From the NCBI GenBank assembly GCA_964020085.1, contig OZ026605.1:1601701-1665700 (forward strand): a stretch of 64,000 nucleotides of DNA, read 5' to 3'. Below are positions 1 to 9,762 of the stretch, in pieces. Position 1 is the stretch's first letter; each line of letters starts with the position of its first letter. Position numbers and translations under genes: made by a program. Below the pieces are notes generated by a model. That model was not told the origin of the DNA. It was given only the letters and a program-made list of their open reading frames with translations, and ran no database searches. The DNA comes from Micromussa lordhowensis. Its lineage: Eukaryota > Cnidaria > Anthozoa > Scleractinia > Lobophylliidae.

Positions 1-614
1 AATATAGAATTCCACAGGGCACGCTAGTCAAAAAGGATATTTTATTTGTTTTGGAATGTTACATGATATCAAGATGGAAAACAATTCAAAACCATTTCTG
101 ATTTTTTCGGAAGGTGTGAAGCGCTGTAAGTGTGATTGTTGCGTGTGAAGTGCGCAAGCTTCACACGCCCCCAGGGCAGCAGGGCGTGTGAGGCCTCTCC
201 CCATTCTCCTTTGCCATTTTTACACTCACTTCAGACCTCTCGTTCAAATATTTACCGTCGCTCGCATTCGCAAAAAATACGACTGTTTTGCAGTCTAGAT
301 CTGAGATGAATAAATGACAAACCCCATTTGTTGTTGGCCCTGCCATTTGATCTACCATCTGATTAGTCAAGGTACAATGAAAGTGTCATAGTCAAAAAAA
401 ATTCACACAGGAAAAAGATCTTACAGCAGTCTATATTCTTAAAACAGGAATTTGCAAAATTACTAAGAGAATCAACAAAATTACAGGAATCTAACAGTAT
501 TTTATGATGCTTTATGATCAGGATTCCAAGCAATGTACAGGCAAAAGGTGCTATGTCATGCCTAGATGGATCCAGTTCTCAAACTAACTCTATAGTTGTT
601 TGTGTTGGTTTCAG
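1..614. other. Intron or upstream flank of the xylosyltransferase gene
   Basis: No coding exon could be supported before 615. The stretch around 120-300 contains a short inverted repeat (the heptamer-rich GTGTGAAG/CTTCACAC arms at about 144-168) and looks like part of a dispersed repeat. It probably lies in an intron, because the first recognisable exon at 615 begins in the middle of a codon. Confidence 0.5.
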
Positions 615-695
615 ACATAACTCAAAACTGGTGGAATTCCTAAGAGCTAATAGAGATTTTAACTTTTTAAAACCCCATGGAAGGGACCTTTGGAG
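615..695 (+). CDS. XYLT: XYLT exon (end of GT-A catalytic domain, part 1)
   Basis: Acceptor TTTCAG at 609-614 and donor GTTTGT at 696. The first base completes a codon begun in an upstream exon and the last two bases begin the Arg codon finished by the next exon. It encodes [19 protein letters not shown], matching the NFLKSHG block of vertebrate xylosyltransferases. Confidence 0.85.
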
Positions 696-3600
696 GTTTG
701 TATGCAATCATTTGATTGAAAAGCAGTAAACATTAGTAAGAGCTCTATAAGATTAAGTTGAAAAAATTCAAGGTAAAGTGTAGTTCCAGAAAATCACCCG
801 ACCTCCTCCACAAAAGGAGGGGAAGTATGGGGTATGGATATTTTCTGCAACTGCGCAATTTCAAGTTATAGTCATTTTAGCCTCCTATAATAACTTAAAA
901 TCCTTTTCATAACAATCTTAACTTCTCCTTTTTTCCCTAAGGTTTATTAAAAAGCAAGGATTAGATAGAACATTTTTAGAGTGTGATGAACACATGTGGC
1001 GACTTGGCGACAGAAAGCTTCCCCCTGAAATTGACATTGATGGAGGAAGTGACTGGATTGGCTTGAACCGAAAGTTCTGTCACTATTTAGTCACGTCAAA
1101 AGATCCGCTAGTGACGTCACTCAAACATATGTACAGTTACTCCCTGCTACCTGCAGAGGTTTGTAAAGAAGCGGATTGGTATAATATATATGGACCTCCT
1201 TTGACTGTGTAGACTGGTAGTTCAGAAGCTAGGGAGAGGGAACAGAGAAAACGTATGGTGCTCTTCCACCCCCCCCCCCTTCCACCACCTCCCCCACCCC
1301 TACGGAGCCTCTTTGGAGGAGAGAGGATTGACACCAGTAAAACTATGAGCCAAATACAAAACACTTGCTCCACTTGGGGGCTGTTTTCAGACAGGAATAT
1401 AATGAGCTTCAGTCGCCATCCATGAGTGTTGTTGGCTACTCTCAAATTATTAGTTCAACCTGAGGAAATTTTGGTTTCCTATTAGGGGGGCTGATGTGAT
1501 GGACTAGCAATACTTGTTGTCATTTTATAGGACCATTCTACGATCACTCGACAATTTCTGTAGCGTTAAGCAACTTTTATTGCATAGCAACAATATTGTT
1601 ACTCAGGATTTTGTTTTTATTTAATGTTTTTATGTAATGTACATTGTATATCCATTGGAGTTTCTCTACTATATCTCAAATGATGTGGTCAGGTCCCAAT
1701 ACTCATTTTTACACACCTGGCGGGAGAAAGGCATTGAGAGAAAGAACCCAGCACTATGACCTTTACAAGAATTGAATTCTTTATCAAGAGTCTGCCAAAC
1801 AACTCCCCACCTCTCCTCATCTCGGAAACTATTGCCATTACATTCATGACCAAAGTTAAATTACAGTGGAATCCCGATTTCTCGAACTTGCGGGAGAAAC
1901 GCAAATTGGTTGGAGAAATCGGGAGTTCGAGAAATCGGGGGTAAAATTGCAGTGTTCTACTGAGGAGGGGAAACAACTTTTGGTTCGAGTTATCGGGAGG
2001 TTCGAAAAAATGAGGGTTTGAGAAATCGGGATTCCACTACCAAAGTTAAACGTGCTTTTGCAACTCAAAGTCCAAATCTTACCTGCTTTGTTTTTTGCAG
2101 TCTTTCTTTCACACTGTATTGAGGAATGGTCCTTATTGTGAGACATTCATCCGCACGAATTTTCGCCACACCAACTGGAAGCGGAAGCTGGGCTGTCGCT
2201 GTCAGTACAAACACATTGTAGATTGGTGTGGCTGCTCGCCAAATGACTTCAAACCCGAAGATATGCCTCGACTAAAGGTGACAATTTAATCATTACCAAA
2301 GCAATCAAACCAGACCAGTTAAATGTAGATGCAAACCAGGTTTTAAGGTGAAGCAACTTGGATGTAATATCAGACTGCCCTTGGCATGCTGTGATTTGAG
2401 TCGACAGTCGTTCAGTTATTATTGATCGACTATTAACTGACCGACTTTACGTTACCGCCAGGAATTCTCCCTTAAGTTTGCCTTGTGTTTTTTTTTCCTT
2501 TCTTTTTAGAGTCAGGGAACTAACTACTTTGCGCGAAAGTTCGAGGCTATCGTCAACCAAGAGGTTATCAATCAGCTAGATGCCTGGCTGTATGATCCGT
2601 ACCCCCCGGACACGCCGGGGCTTAACTACTACTGGGAAAATATTTACCACTACGAAGACTCCGTCACAAAAGCCAGCGATGTGTTTAGAACATTTTTCCA
2701 ATCTTTCGTTAGACTGGGAGCGAAAAGCTTGAAAACGTCTCCCGCACAAGATGGCGAAAGCCACAGTTGTTCTGATGGAATCGTTGGAGCCATCAAGGAA
2801 GTGACAGTTCTTAGTCAGCACGATCAGTTTGGAGGGCTGTTGGCTTTGTATGACGTTGAGTATAGAACAAGCAATGGCGGTAAACAGAATGTAAGGTTGG
2901 AGTCGTGGCTGGCTCCGTTAAGCCATGAGGAGCTGTTGAATTTGAACATGAGCAACGGGCCACAACGACTTGTTGGATTAGAGGTAACAAAAAAAGCTTA
3001 TTACCAGCTGATAATTTCAGTACATTAAGGTTGATCCGAGCAACTGTATTGGAATAGGTAATCATATAGTTTCGAGTTCAATTTGGAATTAATTTGCACG
3101 AGTGAGTTTTTCAAAAAGCTGAAATTGCACGAGCCTCTTTGGCGAGTGCAATGTCAGCTTTTTGAAAAACTCACAAGTGCAAATTAATTTCAAATTGAAC
3201 GAAAAAACCGTATGACTACTTATCAATAATACAAACATGAAAAAAGTCGCGCAGAAAATTGCCGGAAGATGTTTCTTGAAGCCATTTTTTTCGCATTCGA
3301 GAAAACTTTTTTCAGAGTTTCCGTTCGAATTTTTTGTCATTGTTTTACATGATATCATTGGCCTACAAAATTTCTCATTGTCTTTCTGCCAATCATTATC
3401 TAGAATTACGATGAGTAATTTGCACTTGTGTTACACTTTTTGCACTGGTGTTACACTTGAACTGCACTGCTCTCAGCCAATCCGAATCGAGTAATTTTTT
3501 CATGTGTAGTATTATACCTACTATATAGACGACACGATATGTACTACAAACGATTTACGCCATTTTCAGACTAGAATTACATGCAGAGCTCGGAAACGAA

Positions 3601-4655
3601 AACAACAACAACAAAAGAAACAAACAGCGTCTCACGCCATAAGTAAGCAATGGCCAGGAGAGAATTTAGCCTCTTCTCCTGTTCCGTCTTTGTTTTTGGT
3701 AATCATCGTGCATCGAGCGCAAAAAAGAACGCAACGTCGCCAATCGAAGGTTATTCAAGTCAAGATAGACTTGGATTTTGCTCTTCATTGGTGAAAAACA
3801 CATCTTTGTACGACATTTTTCACCACTCGTACATTTTGACAAACGCAAAACCAAAACAGGCAAAGTTAGTCGAAAGCCTCTCCGATGATACGGGAATTTT
3901 TGATATCATAACGTTTCCTGGTTGCACGGTATATCAGTGAAACCCTTTACCCGTTTATGCTAACTGTTTTTTCTCGTTTTTAGGTAGGAACTGTTTGGGA
4001 CCAAAAAGAAAGGGTCTTCCGTAACTTGGCGCATCTGATGGGTCCCATGGATGACCCTGTTTTGGTGCATCGCTGGGTTCACGGCAAGCCATTTGATGTG
4101 AAACTCATGTGGGTGGACCCAATCAATGTGGTGACGGGAATTTATGAAATGCGCGTGGTAGAAAATTGGGTGGTGTCTTTTCACAAGCCCACTTTCAAGA
4201 AACCCATGCGGCCTGGAAAATGGACCATAAAAATGATCTTCTCGCACAAAGGCGAAGATATGGTGATAGGGCAGACCAATTTCCTTGTCGTGCCATTAGC
4301 GTTCTCAAAAGGCAAGCCCATTAGCGCCCAAGACGCTGTCGCAGCTAACAGTGGTCCCCCCGGGGGAATTTACAACACAAATGATTTCCTCATTGAGTTT
4401 GATCGCGAAGCTAACAACACCGAGGCGCTTGCTAAGCAGGCCGCGGAAAATTCCAGGAAGGCTGGGTCAGAGCTTGATGCCTGGGTAGATAGTGTTGCGG
4501 AATATTTTTGGACTGTAGAGGCGTCTTGTACGATAAGTGGGAAAATTCCGGGCTGTGAAGACATTTCGCCTTGTGAATCGACATTGTGGAGCTCGAGGTC
4601 ACCAGACCCCAAATCGGAATTAGGCAAGGTTAAAACCGATGGTAGATTACGATAG
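615..4655 (+). CDS. XYLT: Peptide O-xylosyltransferase, 3' part of gene (five exons)
   Basis: Orthologue of vertebrate XYLT1/XYLT2, the Golgi type II membrane enzyme that transfers xylose from UDP-xylose to serine of proteoglycan core proteins, the first step of the glycosaminoglycan linker. Exons 615-695, 942-1158, 2101-2277, 2510-2983 and 3984-4655 join in phase with GT-AG introns and encode about 540 residues to a TAG stop. Visible family motifs in order are [76 protein letters not shown], the [14 protein letters not shown] block and the C-terminal [19 protein letters not shown], nearly identical to the human C-terminus. Stem, membrane anchor and the N-terminal half of the catalytic domain are upstream of the window. 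Whether it equals XYLT1 or XYLT2 cannot be said; it may predate that duplication. Confidence 0.95.
942..1158 (+). CDS. XYLT: XYLT exon (HMWRLG / DGGSDW / LLPAE)
   Basis: Acceptor CTAAG at 937-941, donor GTTTGT at 1159. It encodes [11 protein letters not shown]...[15 protein letters not shown], then [13 protein letters not shown] and ends at LLPAE. The DGGSDW and LLPAE stretches belong to the donor/acceptor site region of the family; the Glu of LLPAE probably corresponds to the proposed catalytic base of human XYLT1 (recalled, not checked). Confidence 0.95.
1861..2038. mobile_element. Pogo/Tigger-like MITE in XYLT intron
   Basis: About 178 bp with terminal inverted repeats reading CAGTGGAATCCCGATTTCTC at the left and its complement at the right end. 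The left end follows TA and the right end runs into TA, as expected for Tc1/mariner-pogo elements, and internal GTTCGAGAAATCGGG motifs repeat the termini. No transposase is present. A 12-bp direct repeat (ACCAAAGTTAAA) also flanks the element at 1849-1860 and 2039-2050. Confidence 0.7.
2101..2277 (+). CDS. XYLT: XYLT exon (Cys-rich [11 protein letters not shown] block)
   Basis: Acceptor TTTTTTGCAG just before 2101, donor GTGACA at 2278, phase 0 on both sides, 59 codons. It begins [15 protein letters not shown] and carries [19 protein letters not shown] followed by [17 protein letters not shown], a run of conserved disulfide cysteines diagnostic of xylosyltransferases. Confidence 0.96.
2510..2983 (+). 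CDS. XYLT: XYLT exon (linker between catalytic and Xylo_C domains)
   Basis: Acceptor TTTTTAG at 2503-2509, donor GTAACA at 2984, 158 codons, phase 0. It encodes [20 protein letters not shown], then [20 protein letters not shown] and ends at RLVGLE, aligning in order with the vertebrate FARKFES..NQEVLEILD...YPPGTPALKAYWEN region. Confidence 0.95.
3073..3202. repeat. Foldback (long hairpin) element in XYLT intron
   Basis: The left arm, CGAGTTCAATTTGGAATT onward, is the near-perfect inverse of the right arm ending AATTTCAAATTGAACGA. Arms are about 55 bp with a short loop near 3130-3145. It sits in the 1-kb intron between the last two XYLT exons. It looks like a non-autonomous DNA element. Confidence 0.75.
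3984..4655 (+). CDS. XYLT: XYLT terminal exon (xylosyltransferase C-terminal domain)
   Basis: Acceptor TTTTTAG at 3977-3983; stop TAG at 4653-4655. It starts [20 protein letters not shown] and includes the [18 protein letters not shown] and RPGKWTIKM blocks of the C-terminal domain specific to xylosyltransferases, ending in [18 protein letters not shown]. The extreme conservation of the last residues confirms the stop. Confidence 0.97.
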   Translation, partial: VGTVWDQKERVFRNLAHLMGPMDDPVLVHRWVHGKPFDVKLMWVDPINVVTGIYEMRVVENWVVSFHKPTFKKPMRPGKWTIKMIFSHKGEDMVIGQTNFLVVPLAFSKGKPISAQDAVAANSGPPGGIYNTNDFLIEFDREANNTEALAKQAAENSRKAGSELDAWVDSVAEYFWTVEASCTISGKIPGCEDISPCESTLWSSRSPDPKSELGKVKTDGRLR

Positions 4656-4763
4656 TGCGGTATTTTATTTTATTTTTTCGCATTTAGGTATTTTTAGATT
4701 TTAAAATTACAGTTTGAAATTTTCAACAGATGCGGGGGTTGTGTATTTAACTTTGGATCGGAA

Positions 4764-4769
4764 AATAAA
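4764..4769 (+). promoter_or_regulatory. Polyadenylation signal of XYLT (AATAAA)
   Basis: AATAAA about 110 bp after the XYLT stop codon, in an A+T-rich 3' flank. It is the first canonical signal downstream and would give a short 3' UTR. A second AATAAA occurs near 5275. Confidence 0.5.
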
Positions 4770-4924
4770 TTACTTAAGTATGTATATTTTGGTTGTACTT
4801 CAGTTCTCCTAAAAAATTTCAAAGCTTAGTAACTTTTCGTGGCGTTTATCCTAGGTTTTAGTGCGTGCCGTTTCGTAATCTGTTTGTTAAGTCTAACACA
4901 TTTTCATACTACTATCTACTTAGG

Positions 4925-5264
4925 CGGCGTCCGCACTGCACCGGAGAAATTTGAAAACGCCTCTTTAGTTCTACGGTTTGGCCAACCGTCCACACTAATC
5001 CGTCACGGAAACGGAGCTTTTTGAAAACGCCGGCTTTACGTTTTCGTGTGGACGGCAAACATTTTGAAAACAGAGTTTGTCGAAAACGATGTGGTCATGA
5101 CTATCATTTGATTTCCCTGCCTGAAGTCTCCTCGAACACAAATCCAAAATAACCGGTGATTGTTGTGTTTTTAAATTCCTCCGGCGTAGTTTGGACGGAA
5201 ACATTTGATGCGTTTTCAGAGAGAAAACACTGTTTTCAAATTCCTCCGACGTAGTGTGCAATGA
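4925..5264. mobile_element. MITE-like repeat
   Basis: About 340 bp with imperfect terminal inverted repeats: GCACTGCACCGGAGAAATTT at the left against AAATTCCTCCGACGTAGTGT at the right. Motifs such as TTTTGAAAACG and GTGTGGACGG recur inside. A related, more decayed segment (GACGGATTAGTGTGGACGGC) lies at about 56040-56220. No coding capacity. Confidence 0.6.
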
Positions 5265-8200
5265 AGTAGATTATGAATAAATAGGATCCATTTCCGTGTT
5301 GTGGAAATGATTGTTAGAAAGTCAGAAAATCTTCCTGTCAACCTCTCCGAAATTGAAATATTTCTTCCCAAGTGTTTCAGAATTTATAAAAATTAAATTC
5401 GTTTCTGTAATTAAACACGACGAAGAAGATGATCAGTTACACATTACTAGTGACCAGTTCGGGCTCAACAGTGAGACAAGTCTTGGGTAAAGTGAAAAAA
5501 AATGTATTTATTGGATAAATTTACGTAGTATCTGTTAAAAGTTGTTATTTAAGAATGCAGTTGCATCTTATCAAAACCCTTACTGCCTTGGACTTAACAA
5601 ACAAAGTGTATCACTGAATTGAATGAAATAAAATTGGCGCGACACGACTTTGAAAAAACGAAATGACACATGCAAATGTTTTTCTGATTTTAACCGTATC
5701 AGTAGCATAGATGTACACCGTTGTATAGCCATAATAGATGACACTTAAAAGGAGAATTGCCGTTTTGTTGGTTCTTATGCTTCACACGACACCGGCACTT
5801 GTTTTGTGTAAATTGTACAGCGTTACTGAAAAGCTAGCTAAAAGAGCTTGATAGTTATTGTAATAATACCTTATGGTTTTAACTAATAAACTATCTTCCT
5901 AATCAAATGTATCGTGCACTTTGGAAAGCCAAAACTTAAAGTCAACTTTATACGGTTTCCTATGCCCTGCCGAGAGGGGTAGATGGGTACTCAGTCTTTA
6001 TAGTGGACCACACAGGGTATGTTTTCGAGCTTAAAGAGAAGTTCCACCAGTTAAGAGAATTAAAGGGTAGCAAAAATTGTTATTCCAGTATTTAAAACTG
6101 CCCCCTTAAATATCTTGAACAGACGCACCTAATTTAACTTCTCAGTTGAAACGTTTAGAGAAGGGGTGTACAGTTAATTTCTACTAAATGTGTGTGAAAG
6201 GGGTATCATTGATAACAGGTAACGTGTCCGAAAGGGTTTACCTTTTCTGCCAAAAACAGTATATAAAGCTGGGTTGGGGTATGAACTACTTGGGAAGCTT
6301 CTCCGTATAAAACTTTGATTTGCTGAGTTTCTCCGCCTGGGCTACTGTATAAGGTTCATACACTCCTTGCCTGAAAACACAGATAGATTCCCGCCTAGCG
6401 GTCAAGCTACACAGCATTTTGTTTGCTTTAGGAATTCAACGATAACTTTTCCGGTTGAAGGTTGTTGGATTTGGCCCCAAATTGCCAAAAGTTATCCGGT
6501 TCATTTCGTTCTTTTCCCTGAGGTCACTTCATTTCCATTTCAAGCCCAGTCCTCCTTTCTTTTGCCAAAGCCTGGGAAGCTTGGAAACAGCGACTGAGCC
6601 ATTTGCACTCAGCTGACTCGACCCCAGGCTCTGTCAGTAAAAAGCGACAGGAATTACCTTAGATCAGAAATGTTTCCGACACCATTACGTTGTTTTTATT
6701 TCCGTTTTGTGCCGGAATGCATGGCCATGGAGATTAATTCAAATTGCCTACCCTTTAAAATTGTCACGTCTGCTTACAAGAATGGATTGACGCGACAAAC
6801 TTGATTGTTACACAGATATCCTAGTCACTTAACAATGTTGCAAGTATGTTATTGTGAATTTGCGTTCGATGAATGCACACTTTCCATGGACACATTCTCA
6901 TTGTACCATTCTAAGGATCTGATTGGCTCAGGTAAATTCCTGGTCTTTGTAGTCTTCGCTCCGAAATTGACTGTTGGTTTGTTGGTCGTCAAAAACGTGT
7001 TGGCAAAGAGAGAAAAGTTCGCAATCTCTGATCTCTGAAATGGCATTCTTGTCACCAAAGACCCTTTAAAGGTGAGTGAAGATCAACTCTACTTGTATCT
7101 CTCTGTTGTTGTCCATCGCATGCACTGACAGTGTTTCCTTTGTGCTGAACGAACTTGCAAAGGTTGAGGGTAAGCAGTCCAAACAGATCGCTGTAATACA
7201 AAACTGAGGACATCTCCGTACTTTTTTGTCTAACTTTGATTTAATGACAACTTTTATAAGTCAGATCAGTCAAACCGCAATCTCGAAGGTTTACTTAAAG
7301 GTAATCTGTAAAGTAGTCACAGTATCAAAGTTTCAGCGCGAAACCTCATGTCAACAAAAACGTCATCGATGGTCAATTGCTCGGAGTGATTCGTTTCGTC
7401 TTAGCCATCACGTCGTTAGTGGCCGGGACTGAACTGACACGTAAACCGATATTTCATGTTTCAATAGTTGGATTAAAATTAGCAAGTTCACACAAGCCGC
7501 AAAAAGGATGGCATGGCTTTCGATCATTTGGCGGTATTTCCATATATCCCTCTACTAAATTATGCATGCCATTATGTATTGTTTTTCGTGTGCATAACTT
7601 ATAGATAGCATGTTTTAGCCAGGCTTCTAAAAGAGAGCTTAAGCAAACCACACCGCGACAACGGCAACGAGAACGTTACCAAACAAAGGGTTTAATGAGT
7701 AGAACAATGGCTATGCACGTGCGTTTTAAATCTTTGTACATTTCGCAGCCGTCCTCTGTAAAATAACAACGTGAAATGACCAAATTCTACGAAGTCTTGG
7801 GAACGCGAACGACGACGGCTAATTTTTCGTATTTCTATTTGGGATTGAACGCTGTCTTCACATATTAAACCTGAGCACGTTTTTAGAGCCATAGCCGTAC
7901 TGTACAGATCTAGACAACTGCGAAATTCGAAGGTAAAATGTTGATTCACTTTTTACGCTATATGATGTGCGCGTTTTCAGGGTTCTTCCTCTTCCTATTA
8001 CCATAGCCAAAAACAAACCTCCCCAACCCCACCCTTTTCCGACCTTTTCGTACGTAGGGTGAGAGGGCAAACAATTATGAAATTATTTGATTAATTCAGC
8101 TCGTAATATGTTCAATTTGGATTCCTGCAAATCAATTCACAGTGAAGATATGACAGCCCAGTCTGTGCCATTGTCTATTCTAAATCCGACAGTATTTACA

Positions 8201-8330
8201 TTTCAGATTTATTTTTGGTCTTATCATACGAAGGCGTATAAGACTATCTAGAGACTATCTAATGCAGGTTAAATGTTCCTGACTCTAACGCCATTGTGTC
8301 AGTTTGAATACTTAAGCACCATGAAGTCTT
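5265..8330. other. Intergenic stretch between XYLT and the first GPCR
   Basis: No exon with a recognisable product or convincing codon bias was found on either strand. The only structure seen is the dispersed repeat at about 7640-7960, described separately. The 5' untranslated exon(s) of the GPCR may lie near its end: an acceptor-like TTATTCCACAG ends at 8359, 42 bp before the GPCR start codon. Confidence 0.5.
7640..7960. repeat. Dispersed repeat, half-copy of the 47-kb palindromic element
   Basis: This segment (ACGGCAACGAGAACGTTACC through GGTAAAATGTTGATTC) aligns along its whole length with 47330-47650 in the same orientation, and inversely with 47040-47330. Landmarks shared in order are GAGCAGAACAATGG-like, CACGTGCGTTTT, AACAACGTGAAATGACCAA, GCTAATTTTTCGTAT and TTTGGGATTGAACG. 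It is a non-coding interspersed repeat, not a gene. Confidence 0.75.
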
Positions 8331-8401
8331 CACGCATTAATAGTCTATTATTCCACAGATCAGTCGTCTGGAACTGATATGAAGTACATCCACTGCTCAA
8401 C

Positions 8402-9391
8402 ATGGAAAATAAGACAGATGAAAAAGATGCTTTCTGGAATCAAACTGATTTAAACTGCACCCTCAGTGACGAGCCTCTCACTGTAAAGCCAGAAGCCATT
8501 GTCTGGTGTAGCCTCTTTATAATAGAAGCTGTCCTGGTTGCCGCAGGAAACCTGTTTGCAACATTAGTTTTTGTGGCGAGCGGTAAACTCCGCAAGAGAC
8601 GTTACTATTTAATGATCAACCTTGCGATATCAGATGCGCTTGTGGGGGTTCTAGCCATGCCACTGTTTGTCATCAACTTTGGGGCAGCTCTCAGAGTGTG
8701 GCGCGCGATATCTTGGATTCATGGTGACGTCACTTTGTTTTTCGACATGTTTGCAGGCTTCGCCTCGATCGTGTTCCTTGCTATGATCGCGCTGGAGCGA
8801 CTCTACGCTACCTTGCGGCCCTTTAACTATCGCACCCTGAAGTCACGCTGGTACGTCCTCTTCACGATCATCGCTTGGATGACCGCCGGCTCGATCCCGT
8901 CCCTTCATCTCGTGGTGATCAATTTTCCCAATGCCTTCCTCTACTCGACTCCTCGCGGTATCAAGGCTGGCATGTGGATCCCAGTCCTCGCAGCGCTGCT
9001 GTTGCTTATCTGCGTCTCATACGCAATCATCTGGAGGAAAGTGAGAATCGTTCACAAGAGCGTCAAGCAACGATTGGTGGAGAAAGAGTCTTCATTGTCC
9101 CGTATTTGCCTCCTAATCACAGCAGTGTCCTTGGTCGCGTGGTTGCCGTTCGTCATTGTCACTATGGTGTACGAATTCTCTGCCAGCCGCACTTTTCCTT
9201 TTCACGTATTCTATGTCACTAAGTTACTACATTATTCCAATTCGTTGTTGAATCCAGTCCTTTACGTGCTAAAGATTCCTGACTTCAAGGCAAGTTTGCC
9301 AAATTTGTGCGCTAGGAAAAATGAAGATACAAGTGCAAATGGGCTAAGTGTTTCCACGATTTCAGGCCGGTCACAAAAACGAGGAATTTGA
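8402..9391 (+). CDS. Class A (rhodopsin-family) G-protein-coupled receptor, single exon, orphan
   Basis: A 329-residue seven-transmembrane receptor for the plasma membrane; the ligand is unknown. The N-terminus has two N-glycosylation sequons (NQT, NCT) and no signal peptide. TM1 holds AAGNLFATLVF (N1.50), TM2 INLAISDALVGVLAMP (D2.50), TM3 ends ALERLYATLRPF, so the DRY box is ERL; TM4 has IIAWMTAGSIPS; TM6 has VAWLPFVIV, a CWxP variant; TM7 has SNSLLNPVLY, an intact NPxxY. The cytoplasmic tail is short (about 35 residues). The start is the first ATG of the frame, preceded by a possible spliced 5' UTR. Resemblance is loosest to the adenosine/amine-like receptors expanded in cnidarians. A shadow frame at 8875-9222 is not real. 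Confidence 0.9.
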   Translation: MENKTDEKDAFWNQTDLNCTLSDEPLTVKPEAIVWCSLFIIEAVLVAAGNLFATLVFVASGKLRKRRYYLMINLAISDALVGVLAMPLFVINFGAALRVWRAISWIHGDVTLFFDMFAGFASIVFLAMIALERLYATLRPFNYRTLKSRWYVLFTIIAWMTAGSIPSLHLVVINFPNAFLYSTPRGIKAGMWIPVLAALLLLICVSYAIIWRKVRIVHKSVKQRLVEKESSLSRICLLITAVSLVAWLPFVIVTMVYEFSASRTFPFHVFYVTKLLHYSNSLLNPVLYVLKIPDFKASLPNLCARKNEDTSANGLSVSTISGRSQKRGI

Positions 9392-9756
9392 AGTCGACGT
9401 TGTGAATCTTTTCGCGAAGAAAGGAAGATGTTTCCACAAGAAATAATCGAACATACTTTCTTTACATTATGCATGAACACAACTGTAAAGAAAGAACTAT
9501 AGTATTGAGCTATTAAAGGGCCCCAGTCACGGCATTTTAAGTCAGTTTGGCCACGTACAAAATCTGCTATTTTTAAATTAAAGGAAACCTAAAAATGGTA
9601 GCTTACTAAAATAGAAAAACACCAAAGAGATAATAATAACACATAAAGGAACAAGGATGGTTAAAGGTGAATAAGATTGACACGGATTATAAACAACGAA
9701 CTTGAAACATTAAGGCTGAACTTTTCAAGGTGCACAAACCGTGACGTCACTCCTTT

Positions 9757-9762
9757 AATAAA
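9757..9762 (+). promoter_or_regulatory. Possible polyadenylation signal of the intronless GPCR
   Basis: AATAAA about 365 bp past the stop codon at 9391, the first canonical hexamer downstream. Assigned by position only. Confidence 0.3.

Noticed and set aside
8875..9222. 115-codon frame inside the GPCR
   Set aside because: Shadow frame of the well-supported receptor at 8402-9391.
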